DNA of 64,000 nucleotides, from contig JAJHZJ010000014.1 of the NCBI GenBank assembly GCA_023548195.1, forward strand, positions 15,290,718 to 15,354,717, in the 5' to 3' direction. A model generated the notes under the pieces. That model was not told where the DNA came from. It saw only the letters and a list, made by a program, of their open reading frames with translations, and did not search any database. Source of the stretch: Bettongia penicillata ogilbyi (taxonomy: Eukaryota > Chordata > Mammalia > Diprotodontia > Potoroidae). Below, piece after piece: positions 24,561-35,626 of the stretch (the first letter of the stretch is position 1; each line of letters begins with the position of its first letter). The translations under genes and the position numbers were made by a program.

Positions 24561-25485
24561 TGGTAACAGTAAGCACCCCAACAAACATAGGGTGCTTGCT
24601 ATCACAGGTTCTTAGATTTGCATTCATAAAAGGAAAGCAGCTTTCAAGGGGTTAACAGTCACTTTAATCAAGCACATGTATCATATCTTTAACTAAGTAC
24701 ATGTATCATTCAGTTAGTTCAGGGAGTCAGCACCCTGAATTTCAAAGAAAATACAGAAAAATCAGAAGATCAACAGCCATGGCTTCCTCTGCCTGAATTC
24801 AACAGACAATTGGACCCCAACTGTCTGATTATAGTTACCAGAGAGGGAAGTACAACATCTGGGTTCTCAGACCTGGAGGGCTACTCTAGTGACTTCCTAG
24901 AGTCCTTGTCTGGCCAAACAAACACTTCCAATTAGTAACCTCAAAGTAATCATCAGACATGGCTTCCTCTGCCTGACCATAATTCAACAGACAGGTACAG
25001 CTGTCTGACCAGTTACCAGAGAGTGAAGCATGACATCTGGGTTCTCAAAGCTGGGGGCTCCTTAGCCACTTCACAGAGTCCTCATCTGGCACTCAAACCT
25101 TTTTACCAAAAACTAAGCCCCAAAGTAAAACCTCACCCTCAGAGTATTTATACCTTTGTTTTTTTTTAGAGCTGGAGGGCATTGCAACCCTTTGACCCAC
25201 TGCCTCAATAGAAAAAACAAAAGATTCTTGGAACCCTCCTACAAAGCAACTCCCCTAATCAAGGTTCCTACAATGGGCAGTTCCATCAGTGAGTGGGAAA
25301 GATCTTTAATGACATTAAAATAATTAACAATAGAAATACACACACTGTTTCTAGTTAAAGAAACTCTTGTTTCTATGCTTTACTCCTTGTAAAGACTCTT
25401 GATTGGTAAAGGCAAGATTCAATCAGAGACACCTGATTATACTAAAACAAAAAGAGCAAAAGATCCTATTTTGATTTCCATCACA
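24561..25485 (-). mobile_element. Solo LTR of an endogenous retrovirus
   Basis: This 925-bp segment starts TG and ends CA and is flanked by ACCA on both sides (24557-24560 and 25486-25489), a 4-bp target duplication as in class-I-like elements. On the minus strand it carries a TATA-like 'ggtataaatac' (complement near 25145) about two-thirds of the way in. It contains an internal near-duplicate block, 'catggcttcctctgcctga' at about 24778 and again at 24959. No internal viral genes remain, so it is a solo LTR. Confidence 0.75.
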
Positions 25486-26308
25486 ACCATTCACACCCAT
25501 GCCCTCTGTTTATATAGACTCCTTCTAACTGCCCTAATGATGTTAAAGTTCTTAAAAGTATCTTCCCATGTAGGAATGTAAAGAATTTAACCTTATTAAA
25601 TCTCTTAGGATTTTTTTCATATTTACTTTTTTATGCTTCTCTTTTTTTTTGTTTGACTGTCAAATATTTTATGCAACTCTGTTCTTTTCATTGGGAATAT
25701 TTGATGTCCTGTATTTCATTAATGTCCTCTTCCTTTTTCCCCTCAAGAATTATACTTACTAGGTAGATTATTCTTGTTTGTAATAGTAGCTCCTTTACTT
25801 CTGTGTGATAGCTGCTAAAACTTGTGTGAACCTGACTATGGTTCTGTATTTGAATGGTTTCCTTTTTGGCATTTTTAATATTTTCTTTGTGAGCTGAGAC
25901 TTCTGGAATTTGACTCTAGTATTCCTGAGAGTTTTCATGTTGGGTTTGCTTTCAGGAGACAATCAAGGGATTCTTTCAGTTTCTATTTTGCCCTCTGGTT
26001 CTAAGATATCGGGAGAGTTTTCCTTTTTAATTTCTTGAAATGTGAGTCTAGGCTTCCCCCCACCCCTTTTTGATCATGATTTTTAGATTGTCTAATAGTT
26101 CTTCAATTATATCTCCTTGATCTATTTTTCAGGTTAATTGTTTTTTAATAAGATATTTCACTTTTCTGCCATTTGAATCTCAGACCCCAAGCACTAGCTG
26201 GGTGGATCTAGGCGGGGGTGGACAGGAATCTCAGAAGTCAAGTAACTGGCTGGGAAAACGCCCAGAAAAGGGAAGAAAAATAAGACTATAGAGAGCTTCT
26301 TTGAGCGG

Positions 26309-27350
26309 GTGCAAATGTTCCCACCTTTCAATTCTGATGACAAGGAAATATTCTTACCATCAGGGAAAGATGTGGAGGGTGGGGCCTCTGTATCCCAGAC
26401 ATCCCAGGGGGATGTCGGGTGGGCTCAGGCCTTGGAAGAGCTCAAAAAGGATTTTGAAAAGCAAGTTAGACAGGTGGAGGAAAAACTGGGAAGACAAATG
26501 AGAGAGATGCAAGAAAAGCATGAAAAATGGGTCAATACCCTGCTTAAAGGAGACCCAAAAAAATGCTGAAGAAAATAACACCTTGAAAAATAGGCTCACT
26601 CAATTGGCACAAAAAGCCAATGAGGAGAAGAATGCTTTCAAAAGCAGAATGAGCCAAATGGAAAAAGAGGTTCAAAAGCTCACTGAAGAGAATAGTTCTC
26701 TCAAAATTAGAATGGAACAGATGGAGTCTAATGACTTTCTGAGAAACCAAGAAATCACCAAACAAAACCAAAAGAATGAAAAAATGGAAGAGAATGTGAA
26801 ACATCTCATGGGAAAAACAACTGACCTGGAAAATAGATCCAGGAGAGACAATTTAAAAATTATGGGACTACCTGAAACTCATGATCAAAAAAAGAGCCTA
26901 GACATCATCTTCCATGAAATTATCGAGGAAAACTGCCCTGACATTCTACAACCAGAGGGCAAAATAAGTATTGAAAGAATCAATCGATCACCACCTGAAA
27001 GAGATCCAAAAAGAGAAACTCTTAGGAACATTGTGGCCAAATTCCAGAACTTCCAGGTCAAGGAGAAAATATTGCAAGCAGCTAGAAAGAAACAATTCCA
27101 GTATTGTGGAAATAAAATCAGGATAACTCAAGATCTAGCAGCTTCTACATTAAGGGATCGAAGGGTGTGGAATAGGATATTCCAGAAGTCAAAGGAGCTA
27201 GGACTCAAACCAAGAATCACCTACCTAGCAAAACTGAGTATAATACTTCAGGGGAAAATATGGTCATTCAATGAAACAGAGGACTTTCAAGCATTTTTGA
27301 TGAAAAGACCAGAGCTGAAAAGAAAATTTGACTTTCAAACACAAGAATGA
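26309..27350 (+). pseudogene. HAL1/L1 ORF1 with a frameshift
   Basis: The first frame (26309-26569) has FPPFNSDDKEIFLPSGKD and the start of the coiled coil. A single extra base near 26543, within 'ctgcttaaagg', shifts the frame, and the second frame (26520-27350, 276 residues) continues the coiled coil, the RRM-like domain (RRDNLKIMGLPETHD) and the C-terminal domain (LGLKPRITYLAKLSIILQGK). Compared with the ORF1 at 53802-54941 it also lacks three residues (KEL) in the coiled coil. Apart from these changes the two proteins are very similar, so this is a fairly young copy. Confidence 0.92.
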
Positions 27351-28395
27351 GAAGAAGCATGAAAAAGTAAACAGCAAAGAGAAGTCTTAAGGGACTTACC
27401 AGAAGTGAACTGTTTACATTCCTACATGGAAAGACAATATTTATAACTCTTAAAACTTTTCAGTATCTGGGTAGTTGGTGGGATCACACACACACACACA
27501 CACGTACACACATGCACGCACACACACATACACACATGCACACACATACAGAGAAAAAGAGCACAGAGTAAATTGAATAGGATGGGACCATATCTTGAAA
27601 GAAATTAAGGTAAATGGTGAGAGAGAAAGGTAGGGGGAGGAAAGAGGGTGAAATGGAATGGAGTAAATTATATGTCATTCAAGAGGCAAGCAGGAGACTT
27701 TTTAGTGGAGGGAAAGAGGAGAGCTGAGAAAAAAACAAGAAGTTTACCCTCATCACATTCGACTAAAGGAAGGAATAAAATGCACACTCATTTTGGTATG
27801 AAAACCTATCTTACAGTACAGGAAAGTGGGGGAGAAGGAGATAAGCAAGGGGGGGGGGATGATGGAAGGGAGGGTAATGGGAGGAGGAAGTAATTTGAAG
27901 TCAACACTTGGGGAGGGACAGGATCAAAAGACAGAATGAAACAATGAGGGGCAGGTTAGGATGGAGGGAAATACAGTTAGTCTTACACAATACGACTATT
28001 ATGGAAGTCATTTCCAAACTACACAGATAGGACCTGTATTGAATTGCCTGCCTTCCCAAAGGGAATGGGTGGGGAGGGAGGGATGGGGAGAATTTGGAAC
28101 TCAAAGTTTTAGGAACAACTGTTTAGTATTGTTGTTGCTACTAGGAAAGAAGACATACAGTTAATGAGGAATAGAAAGTCATCTGGCCCTATAGGACAAA
28201 AGAGAGGATGGGGACAAGAGAAGGGAGGGATGATAGAAGAGAGGGCAGATTGGTAATAGGGAAAATTAGATTGCTTGGTGTATTGGGGTGGAGGGAGGGG
28301 ATAAAAGGGGAGAAAATTTGGAACCCAAAATTTTGTGAAAATGAATGTAAAAAGTTAAATAAATAAATTTTTATTTCAAATTTCAAAAAAAAAGG
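27351..28395 (+). other. HAL1 3' region with purine-rich G-runs
   Basis: The trailer contains a CA-rich microsatellite at 27484-27550, G-runs such as the 8-9 G run near 27851, and repeated 'gggagggag' motifs. It ends in 'aataaataaatttttatttc' and an A-run. The G-runs might fold into quadruplexes. Confidence 0.7.
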
Positions 28396-28640
28396 TTTCA
28401 CTTTTCTTCTATTTTTTAATTCCTTTAATTTGTTGTTTTTTTTGTAGATGTCTTATGGAGTCATTAGCATTAACTTGACAAATTCTAATTTTTGTAGAAT
28501 TATTTTCTTTGTTGAGGTTTTGTACCTCTTTTTCCATTTCATCTGTTTTGGTTTGTAAGTTTTTATTTTCTTTAGCATTTTTTATGTTTCTTATGCAAAG
28601 CTGTTAATTTTCTTTTTGTAATTTTCTCATATTTCTCTCA

Positions 28641-29151
28641 AGGGTGTATGCCCTATTCAGGGAGAACTTGCACCTCTGGTTTGAGGGCTCTCTGAGACCT
28701 TTTCAGGGATGCCTGGTGTCCACCTATTACCCAGATGTCATGTGTGGCTCCAAGAAGCTGTAGCATGTGCAGTGGTCATACCCTGTAAAACCATCTCAGT
28801 AGATGGGCTAAACTTGATTGATGGTAACCAATGGACTTCAAACTTGTTGATGAATTAGGGGGATGTCTACGCCAAGCATATGAAGACTTCCCCAGTGAAA
28901 TGGGTGGATGAAAACAATTTGTTCCCATGGTCATGAAGGTGGCTGAAGCAGATACTGTGGAGTGCTTAGAGCCTGGTCAGATACTGAAGACAGCAAGGTC
29001 ATCGATTACATCCTGTGCCATCACCATTCATTTTGACTTTTGTCTTGTCATAGGACTTTGATAATTCAGGAAGAGAGTGAGGCAGGTGACTTTGTGTAAC
29101 TCTGTCTCACACATCTAGTTCACTCAGAAGTCAAAACATTATTCCATTATG
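28641..29151 (+). mobile_element. RTE-derived SINE
   Basis: The segment reads 'cccagatgtcatgtgtggct', 'taaacttgattgatggtaac', 'ggaagagagtgaggcaggtg' and 'tttgtgtaactctgtctcac'. I recognise this as the 3' part of a marsupial RTE LINE or its SINE (the name RTESINE is from memory). It interrupts the host L1 between 28640 and 29152. Confidence 0.7.
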
Positions 29152-29602
29152 TAATTGTTCTTTTTCTTTTCCCAATCTTTCCTCTATCATTCATACTTGA
29201 TTTTTCAAATCCTTTCTTGTGCTTTCTTTACCTCTTCTAGGAATTCTTTTTTGAAGTTTGTGTCCAATTTTAATTTAACTTTGATGCATTGCTTGTAGCT
29301 GTTTTTACATTGTTTTCTTCTATGTCTATGAATTGATCTTCCCTGACACGATAATAGTTTTTTATGGTCAGGTTCTTTTGTTGTTATTTGCTCATTTTTC
29401 CAACCCTTTTCTTAATGTTGAACTTTATGTTAAAGTTATGATTTTCTTATCTAAAGGCGGGGTGGTTCACTGTTCAAAGGTTCAGGTTCTTTTGTTAAGA
29501 TTCTGTTTTTGCAGCTGGTTTTAGGGGCCTGCAAATTTTCCATGCTTCAAGATGATATGATCCAGGGAGATGTGTGTTCACTGCTCTCCTGGTCTGTGTT
29601 CT

Positions 29603-30265
29603 TTTTCTTTTTTAAAAAATTTAATTAATTTGTTTTCAGTTTTCAACAATCACTTCCATAAGTTTTAAATTTTCTGCTCCTTACACTCCCCTCCCTCCCT
29701 GAGATGGCATGCAGTCCTATATGGGTTCTACACATATGTTCTTATAAAATACATTTTCACATTAGTTACTTTGCATAGAAGAATTACAACTAATGGAAGA
29801 AACCATGAGAAAAAACAAACCAAAACATAACATAACACAAGAGAATGCTTCATTCTGTGTTCCAGTTCAATAGTTCGTTCTCTGAATGTAGATGGCATTT
29901 TGCATCAAGAATCCTTTGGGAATGTTTTAAGTCCTTGCACTGTTGTGAAGGACTAAGTCTATCAGAAACAGGCCTCACACACTGTGACTGCTATTGTGTA
30001 TAATATTTTCCTGGCTCTGCTCATTTCACTCAGCATCAGTTCATTTAAGTCTTTCCAGGCTTTTGTGAAGTCTGCTTGTTCGTCGTTTCTTATAGCACAG
30101 TAATATTCCATTACATTCATATATCACAACTTGTTCAGTCATTTCCCAGTTGATGGGCATTCTCCCAATTTACAGTTCTTGGCCACCACAAATATTTTTG
30201 CATATGTATATGTGAGATGTTTTCCCATTTTTATGATCTCTTTGGCATACAGCCCTAGAAGTGAT
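29603..30265 (-). mobile_element. 5'-truncated L1 tail inserted in the host L1
   Basis: This is a reversed L1 3' end ('caatcacttccataagtttt', then 'tcactcagcatcagttcatt', then 'ggcatacagccctagaagtg'). It is flanked by TGTGTTCT at 29595-29602 and 30266-30273, with further similarity beyond, consistent with a normal target-primed insertion. Confidence 0.8.
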
Positions 30266-30795
30266 TGTGTTCTCTTTCTTATCCAAGACGGACCTCTACT
30301 CCTTTACAACCATGAGCCTTCAAACTCCTCTCTATCCTGGACCTGCCAACATGGTTCCCTGCTTCTATTAGACTGCAAGTGCTTTTCTCTTTCTTGGAAC
30401 TACTACGCAGATCTGGGTATGACCAGCAGAATTGACAAAAAGTGTCTATTCTTGTGCCAAGTACTAGCATAAGAGTCCACTGTATTCTCTTTCTGACCAG
30501 TTGTACCCTTCTTGTCTCTGAACTGGGAGCTCCAAAAGAAGTTGCTGCTGAGCTGCCTCTAAGACCTCCAGTTGGTGTTGCTACTGTGGGCATTCCTGTT
30601 AATTCCTTGAGCAGTGTCACAGACCTCTCTTTCAACCTCCTAAGTTGTCTTTGGCTTAAAAAAAAATCTTACCTTGGCTTTTTGTTAACTGTGCCGCTCC
30701 AGAATTCAATTTAAATCATTATGGTAAAGGAATTGGAAAGGAATGTTTGGAGAGCTGGGTATAGTGCTTCCATCACTCTGCTATCTTGGCTCTAC
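30266..30795 (-). promoter_or_regulatory. L1 5' UTR (outer part of the host L1)
   Basis: This is the continuation of the host L1 leader past the inserted tail. It ends at 'ctgctatcttggctctaccc', the reverse of the common 5' edge 'gagccaagatggc'. It contains CTG/TGCTG-rich text as in the other leaders near 58500 and 49130. Confidence 0.65.
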
Positions 30796-30799
30796 CCAA

Positions 30800-30995
30800 C
30801 ATTTAACCTTTAATAGCTTGAAACTGCAACAGGAGTTCAAATAACCTGTACTTGATCCTAGCAGGAATTGGGAATACCAGTTGTGAGTAGGGTAGTGACA
30901 TGATGAGAATGAGCTTAAGGAAAATTAATTGTGGTACAGCATCTGCCTGAACAGTGGGAAAGGAGGCACAGCTCAAGTGCCTAGAAGTGTTTATT
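30800..30995 (+). repeat. Old interspersed repeat fragment
   Basis: The text 'gtagtgacatgatgagaatg' followed by 'cttaaggaaaattaattgtg' resembles the same old dispersed family as 39224-39620. The adjoining 31000-31254 holds nothing I can name. Confidence 0.4.
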
Positions 30996-31689
30996 GGTGT
31001 GTGTTTATTGGTGAGTACAGTACATGCATGCATGGCCAGAGTCCAGTTCAGATTTTTTTTCCCGAAATTTTTCTCAAATAGTGACTCTTTCCCCCAATAA
31101 CTGTAATCTTTGGATTTATCAAACCTTATTTTCCTGTGTTGTTTTCTTCTGTTGTACATGTAATCTGTTTTACTTGTTAACCTCTCTTTTTAAACCAGAA
31201 CTAAATAATTTTTAGTGATTAATACTTTGTAGTGCAATTTGAAATTTGGTACTAATAGACTCTCCCACTTTTAAAAATTGAGATTCTTAGGATTTTCTTT
31301 TACTTTTTTATCATCTTTTTTTAAAACTTTTTTTACTTTTTATTCTTCTCATGAATTTTGGTATATTTTTTTGGTATCAATTTGGTATTATTTTTTCTGT
31401 CTATATACACTATTCTTTAGATAGTTTGGTGTGGCACTGATTGAGTGAATTAATTTAGGCAGTGTCACCATTTTCATCATGCTGGTTCAGTCCACCTATG
31501 AATAAGTGATACTTCTTGAATTATTTAAGCTTGCTTGTTTTCCAAGAATGTTTTATAATTCAACTCATATAGTTTCTGGGTAAAATTTGAAAGGCCATTC
31601 CTAGGTGTTTTATAACTTTTTAAACTAATTTGAACAAAATTCCTTTTTCTAGCTCTTCCTCCTGGCTTTCTTGATTATATGTTTTTGTG

Positions 31690-31955
31690 GTGGAGTTGTT
31701 CAGTTGTATCTACACTTTGGACCATATACACCATAGTGTAGCAGGCTCTTCTAGCTTTCACTATCTCTTGAAATCTGTCCAACTTCATGTTTCTTGTTTC
31801 CATGATACTATATATCCTTCTCATCCTTTGCTACCCCATTTTCCTTTTGCCTTTCATCTTTCCCAACATCAGGATCTTTTCCAGTGAGGCCCATCTTTTC
31901 ATGTGGTCAGAATATTTCAGCTTTAGCTTTGGTATTTGATTTTTACAGGGAATAG
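31690..31955. mobile_element. Unclassified insertion in old L1
   Basis: The block from 'gttgttcagttgtatctaca' to 'ctttagctttggtatttgat' does not fit L1 ORF2, whose text resumes at about 31956. It may be a piece of an RTE/BovB-type repeat, but I cannot show this. Confidence 0.4.
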
Positions 31956-32159
31956 CCTTAGTTAACTTATTTGAATATTGACTGATTTGATCTCCTTGAA
32001 TGGGGATAACTTATGTGGATTTATCTTATGTCCTTCAACCTTGTTGTATTTATTATTTCAATTAATTTTTAGTTGACTCTATAGGTTTCCCTAAGTCCAT
32101 GATCATATGATCTAAAAAAATAGAAATAAGTTGATTTCTCTTTGTCAGTGCTTATTCCT

Positions 32160-32355
32160 TCAGTTCTTCTGCTCCTCCATCATCATCATCTTCTTGCTGT
32201 TCTCCTCCTTTTTCTTTGTTCTTTTCTTTTTCCTTCTCCTCCTCTTCTTTCTTCTCTTCCTACTTGTCCTTTTCTTCCTTCTCCCTCCTCTTTTCCTTTT
32301 CGTTCTTCTTCTCTTTCTCCCCATCTTCCTCCTTCTCCCTTTTTTTCCTTCTTCC
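32160..32355. repeat. Polypyrimidine tract (CTT/TCC-rich)
   Basis: About 195 nt are almost purely C/T on the + strand, with units such as TTC, CTCC and TTCC. Open frames here (lysine/arginine-rich on the minus strand) are artefacts of the simple sequence. Confidence 0.95.
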
Positions 32356-33505
32356 ACATTAAATAAACATATAATAGAAATCCTTGCTTGACCTCCATAT
32401 TGTAAAGACTTTTAACTTTTCTCCATTACATATAGTGTTTCCTCTTGGATTTAGGTAATTATTGTATCAAGGAAAGGTCTATTTATCCCTATAATTTGTG
32501 GCATTTTTAATAGAAAAGTGTTGGAGTTTGTCAGAAGTCTTTTTAACATCTATTAGTATAGTCATCCATTTATAATTTATGTTAACATGGTTTTATGTAT
32601 TATATTTATACTATTTGTAATTTATAGTATTTCTTATTTATGGTTATTTACATTTTAATATTTATAGTTTTCATTGTGTTAAATCAACCCTGTATTCCTG
32701 GTATAAACCCAATCTCACCCTAGTGTATGATACTTTCTATTTATTTAATTTTTTGCATTAATATTTACTGGGAATAACTGTAGTTTTCTTTCTCTACTTT
32801 ATCTCTTCCTGAGTTAGGTAGAAAGAAAAAGGTTAGAAGGGTGCTTTATTTTCTTGTTATTGTAAATAGTTGTTCATATAGTATTAGAATCTGGGAATGT
32901 TTGATACAATACACTTGTGAAGCCTTCTTAAGTTTTTTCTTTGGGCATTTATTTATGACTTATCCAATTTCTTTTTCTGATATTGGGCTAAATAGTCTAT
33001 CTCTTCTTTTGTTAATTTAAGTATCTTATGTTTCTAAACATTTATCTACTTTAAGTGATCAATTTTTTTTAGCATATATTTGGGCAAAATAGTTTCTAAT
33101 AAGTTTATTTCACTTCAGTTGTTTTAAGTTCTCCTTTTTATGTGAAAACTATAACATGGTTTTTCTTTCTTTTTAAATTAATTGGATTGAATAATTATTT
33201 ATCTATTTTATTAGTTTAAAAAAATCTAGTTATATTTTTCAGTTTAGGGGTCTTTTTGCTTCCAGTTTCATTTATCTCTTCTTTAATTTTCATAATTTCT
33301 ATTTTGAAATTTAGCTGGTGATTTTTTTTGTTTTTTTCAAGTTTTTAATTGCATGTTCAATTCAATTATTTGTTCTTCCTTTTGTTGATAAAAACATATA
33401 GAGATAAGGAATTTCTCCTCAGAAGTGAATTAACTCATTCTTTCCATTTTCATTTTGGCTTCTCATTCTAAAGGTTCTGGGCAATATTCATTTATAATTT
33501 CTTTG

Positions 33506-33526
33506 CGTGTGTGTGTGTGTGTGTGT
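33506..33526. repeat. (GT)n microsatellite
   Basis: This is a short pure GT run between two L1 pieces. Confidence 0.95.
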
Positions 33527-33539
33527 ATGCGCATGCTTG

Positions 33540-35485
33540 CCTTTTGTCTTTTTTTTAAATTTTTTATTTATTTGTTTTTAGTTTTAAGTATTCACTTTCA
33601 TAAGATTTTGAGTTTAAAATTTTCTCTCCCTCTGTCCACGCTTCCTTTCCCAAAGTGGCATGCAATCTGACTACATTCATATTAAACATATTACCCCATT
33701 AGTCATGTTGTGAAAAAGAATTAGAACCAAAGGAAAATCAATGAGAAAGAAGAAACAGAAAAAAAAGATATAGAGAAAATAGTATGCTTTGATCTGCATT
33801 CAAACTCCATAGTTCTTTCTCTGGATATGGAGAGTATTTTCCATCATGAATCTTTTGGAATTGTTTTAGATCCTTTTATTGCTGAGAAGAGCTAAGTCTA
33901 TCAAAATAAGTCATCACACAGTGTGGCTATTACTGGGTACAATGTTCTCCTGGTTCTGCTTACTTCACTTAGCATCAACTTTCTAGGTTTTTCTGAAATC
34001 CACTTGCTCATCACTACTTATGGAACAATAGTATTCCATCACATTCATATACAACAATTTGTTCAGCTATTCCCCATCTGATGAGCATCAATTTCCAACT
34101 GATGCCTTCAATTTTCAATTCTTGGCCACCACAAGAAGAACTGCTATAAATATTTTTGTATATGTGGGTTCTTTTCCCATTTTTATGATCTCTTTATGTT
34201 ACTGACCTAGAAGGGGTATTGCTGGGTCAAAGGGTATGCACAGTTTTATAGCCCTTTGAACATAGTTCCAAATTGCTCTCCAGAATGGTTGAAGCGGTTC
34301 ACAACTCCATCAACAATATATTAGTGTTCCAATTTTCCCACATTTGTTCCAACATTTATCATTTTCCTGTTTTTTCATGTTAGCCAATCTGATATGTGTG
34401 AGGTGGTACCTAACAGTTGTTTTGATTTGCATTTCTCTAATCAATAATGATTTAGAGCACTTTTTTCATATAACTATAGTTAAGTTTAGTTCCCCTCCAC
34501 TGTCTTTCATGCCTCTTCATGCCATTCTACTTCTTCCTTCTATCTGTACCCAGTGTACACCTCTTTCTCATCCCTTAATTTTTTTATGTGATTCTCTTAA
34601 AATTTTTATACCCATACCCTCAGTCTTTGTATATTCCTTCTACATACACTATTACTAGTACAGTTCTCAAGATTACAAGTATCATCTTCCTATGTAGGAA
34701 TAATAAACAATTTAACTCTGTTGAATCCCTTATGTTTTATTTTTTTTTTATACATTTTATGCTTCTTTTTTTCCATTCTGGTCTTCTTATGATAGCTCAA
34801 AATCCTTCTATTTCATTGAATGACTATTTTTTTCCTTGAAGTATTATGCTCATTTTCACTGAGTGGGTGATTCTAGGTGGGTTGTAGTCTTAGCTTCCTT
34901 ACCTTCCAGATTATCATGTTCTATGACTTCTGATCCTTTAATATTACAGATGCTGTCTTGTGTGATCATGATTGTAGATCCCTGGTATTTGAATTATTTC
35001 TTTATCAACAATAAGAGTATTTTTTCCTTGACCTGATAATTCTGAAATGTGGCTATCTCTTTCTTGGGTGATATATGGAATCTTTAAGTGCCTATGTTAT
35101 CCTCTGGTTCCAGGTTATCAGGGCAGTTTTCCTTGATAATTTCTTGAAAAAAGATCCTCCTTTTGCTTATGATTTTTAGTTGTCCAAAGATTCTGACATT
35201 ATTTCTCCTAGATCTATTGTTCTCAGTTGTTTTTGTAATGAGATATTTTACATATTCTATTTTTTCATTCTTTTGATCTTGTTTAATTGATTCTTGATGT
35301 CTTATAGAATCATTAGCTTTCACTTGCTCAGTTCCAATTTTTAAACAGTTGTTTTCCTCAGTTAGCTTTTGTATATTCTTTTCCTTTTGGCCAATTGTAC
35401 TTTTTAAAGAGTTGTTTTCTTCAGTGAATTTTTTTTAACCATTATTTGTGTTTCCTTTACCAAGCTGCTTATTTCTTGTTTTTTT
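33540..35485 (-). mobile_element. Antisense L1 lacking the ORF2 body, adjacent to an exon
   Basis: The reversed 3' end and ORF2 C-terminal text (33540-34480) switch near 34485 directly to the ORF1-ORF2 spacer (34490-34740) and ORF1 (34750-35480). A minus-strand frame at 35084-35323 contains SIRHQESIKQDQKNEKIEYV and NNRSRRNNVRIFGQLK, the coiled-coil end and RRM start. The element stops about 50 bp before the next TXNDC16 exon. Confidence 0.85.
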
Positions 35486-35535
35486 CTTCTTCTTTGTAAA
35501 TGTAAACTAACTTCCCTTTTCCTTATCTTTTTCAG

Positions 35536-35626
35536 AACATAGGGCAGTAATGGAAACTGCTTTTGTATATGGTACTGCTTATCAGTTTGTATTAACTACA
35601 GAAACTGCCCTTTTAGAGGGAATTGG
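35536..35626 (+). CDS. TXNDC16: TXNDC16 coding exon (window exon 4)
   Basis: The exon is 91 nt. The acceptor is well formed: a candidate branch point ACTAAC (A at 35510) lies 26 nt upstream of the exon, followed by a pyrimidine tract and ttcag. The donor is gtatgt. It encodes [20 protein letters not shown] and then TETALLEGI, ending with two bases of a Gly codon. The upstream intron is about 24.9 kb. Confidence 0.92.

Larger units (their letters stand above)
26168..28395 (+). mobile_element. Half-L1 (HAL1-like) element, ORF1 only
   Basis: This 2228-bp element lies in the opposite orientation inside the host L1, with a perfect 12-bp target duplication TTTCACTTTTCT (26156-26167 and 28396-28407). 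It has a truncated 5' UTR, ORF1, about 1 kb of purine-rich trailer with a CA-rich microsatellite (27484-27550), 'aaataaataaa' and a poly(A) end. There is no ORF2 at all. ORF1-only L1 derivatives are known as HAL1 (recalled). It is the only complete L1-type insertion in sense with TXNDC16. Confidence 0.88.
23650..30795 (-). mobile_element. Host L1 of a nested stack
   Basis: One antisense L1 can be followed through four interruptions. Pieces are the ORF2 linker (23650-23930), the ORF2 start (23935-24130), the spacer (24130-24556 and 25490-25610), ORF1 (25620-26155, 28408-28640 and 29152-29480) and the 5' UTR (29480-29602 and 30266-30795, ending 'ctgctatcttggctctaccc'). The interruptions are a solo LTR, a half-L1, an RTE SINE and an L1 tail. 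The ORF2 3' part and most of the endonuclease are missing. Confidence 0.8.
31255..33470 (-). mobile_element. Old antisense L1 ORF2 fragment
   Basis: The + strand text follows reversed L1 ORF2 throughout: 'catgctggttcagtccacct' (about 31480), 'gatttctctttgtcagtgct' (32131), 'caaccctgtattcctggtat' (32685, the reverse of the VGFIPGMQ region), 'tcgg/atttttca' linker text and 'aattgcatgttcaattcaat' (33350). It is heavily mutated without a long frame. A non-L1 piece sits at about 31690-31955 and a CT-rich tract at 32160-32355. Confidence 0.8.

Noticed and set aside
30131..30714. Frames of 90-118 residues on both strands
   Set aside because: They span the border of an inserted L1 tail and L1 5' UTR text, with no host protein similarity.
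32131..32398. Frames of 65-86 residues on both strands, one very lysine/arginine-rich
   Set aside because: They arise from the polypyrimidine tract and have no start context or conservation signal.
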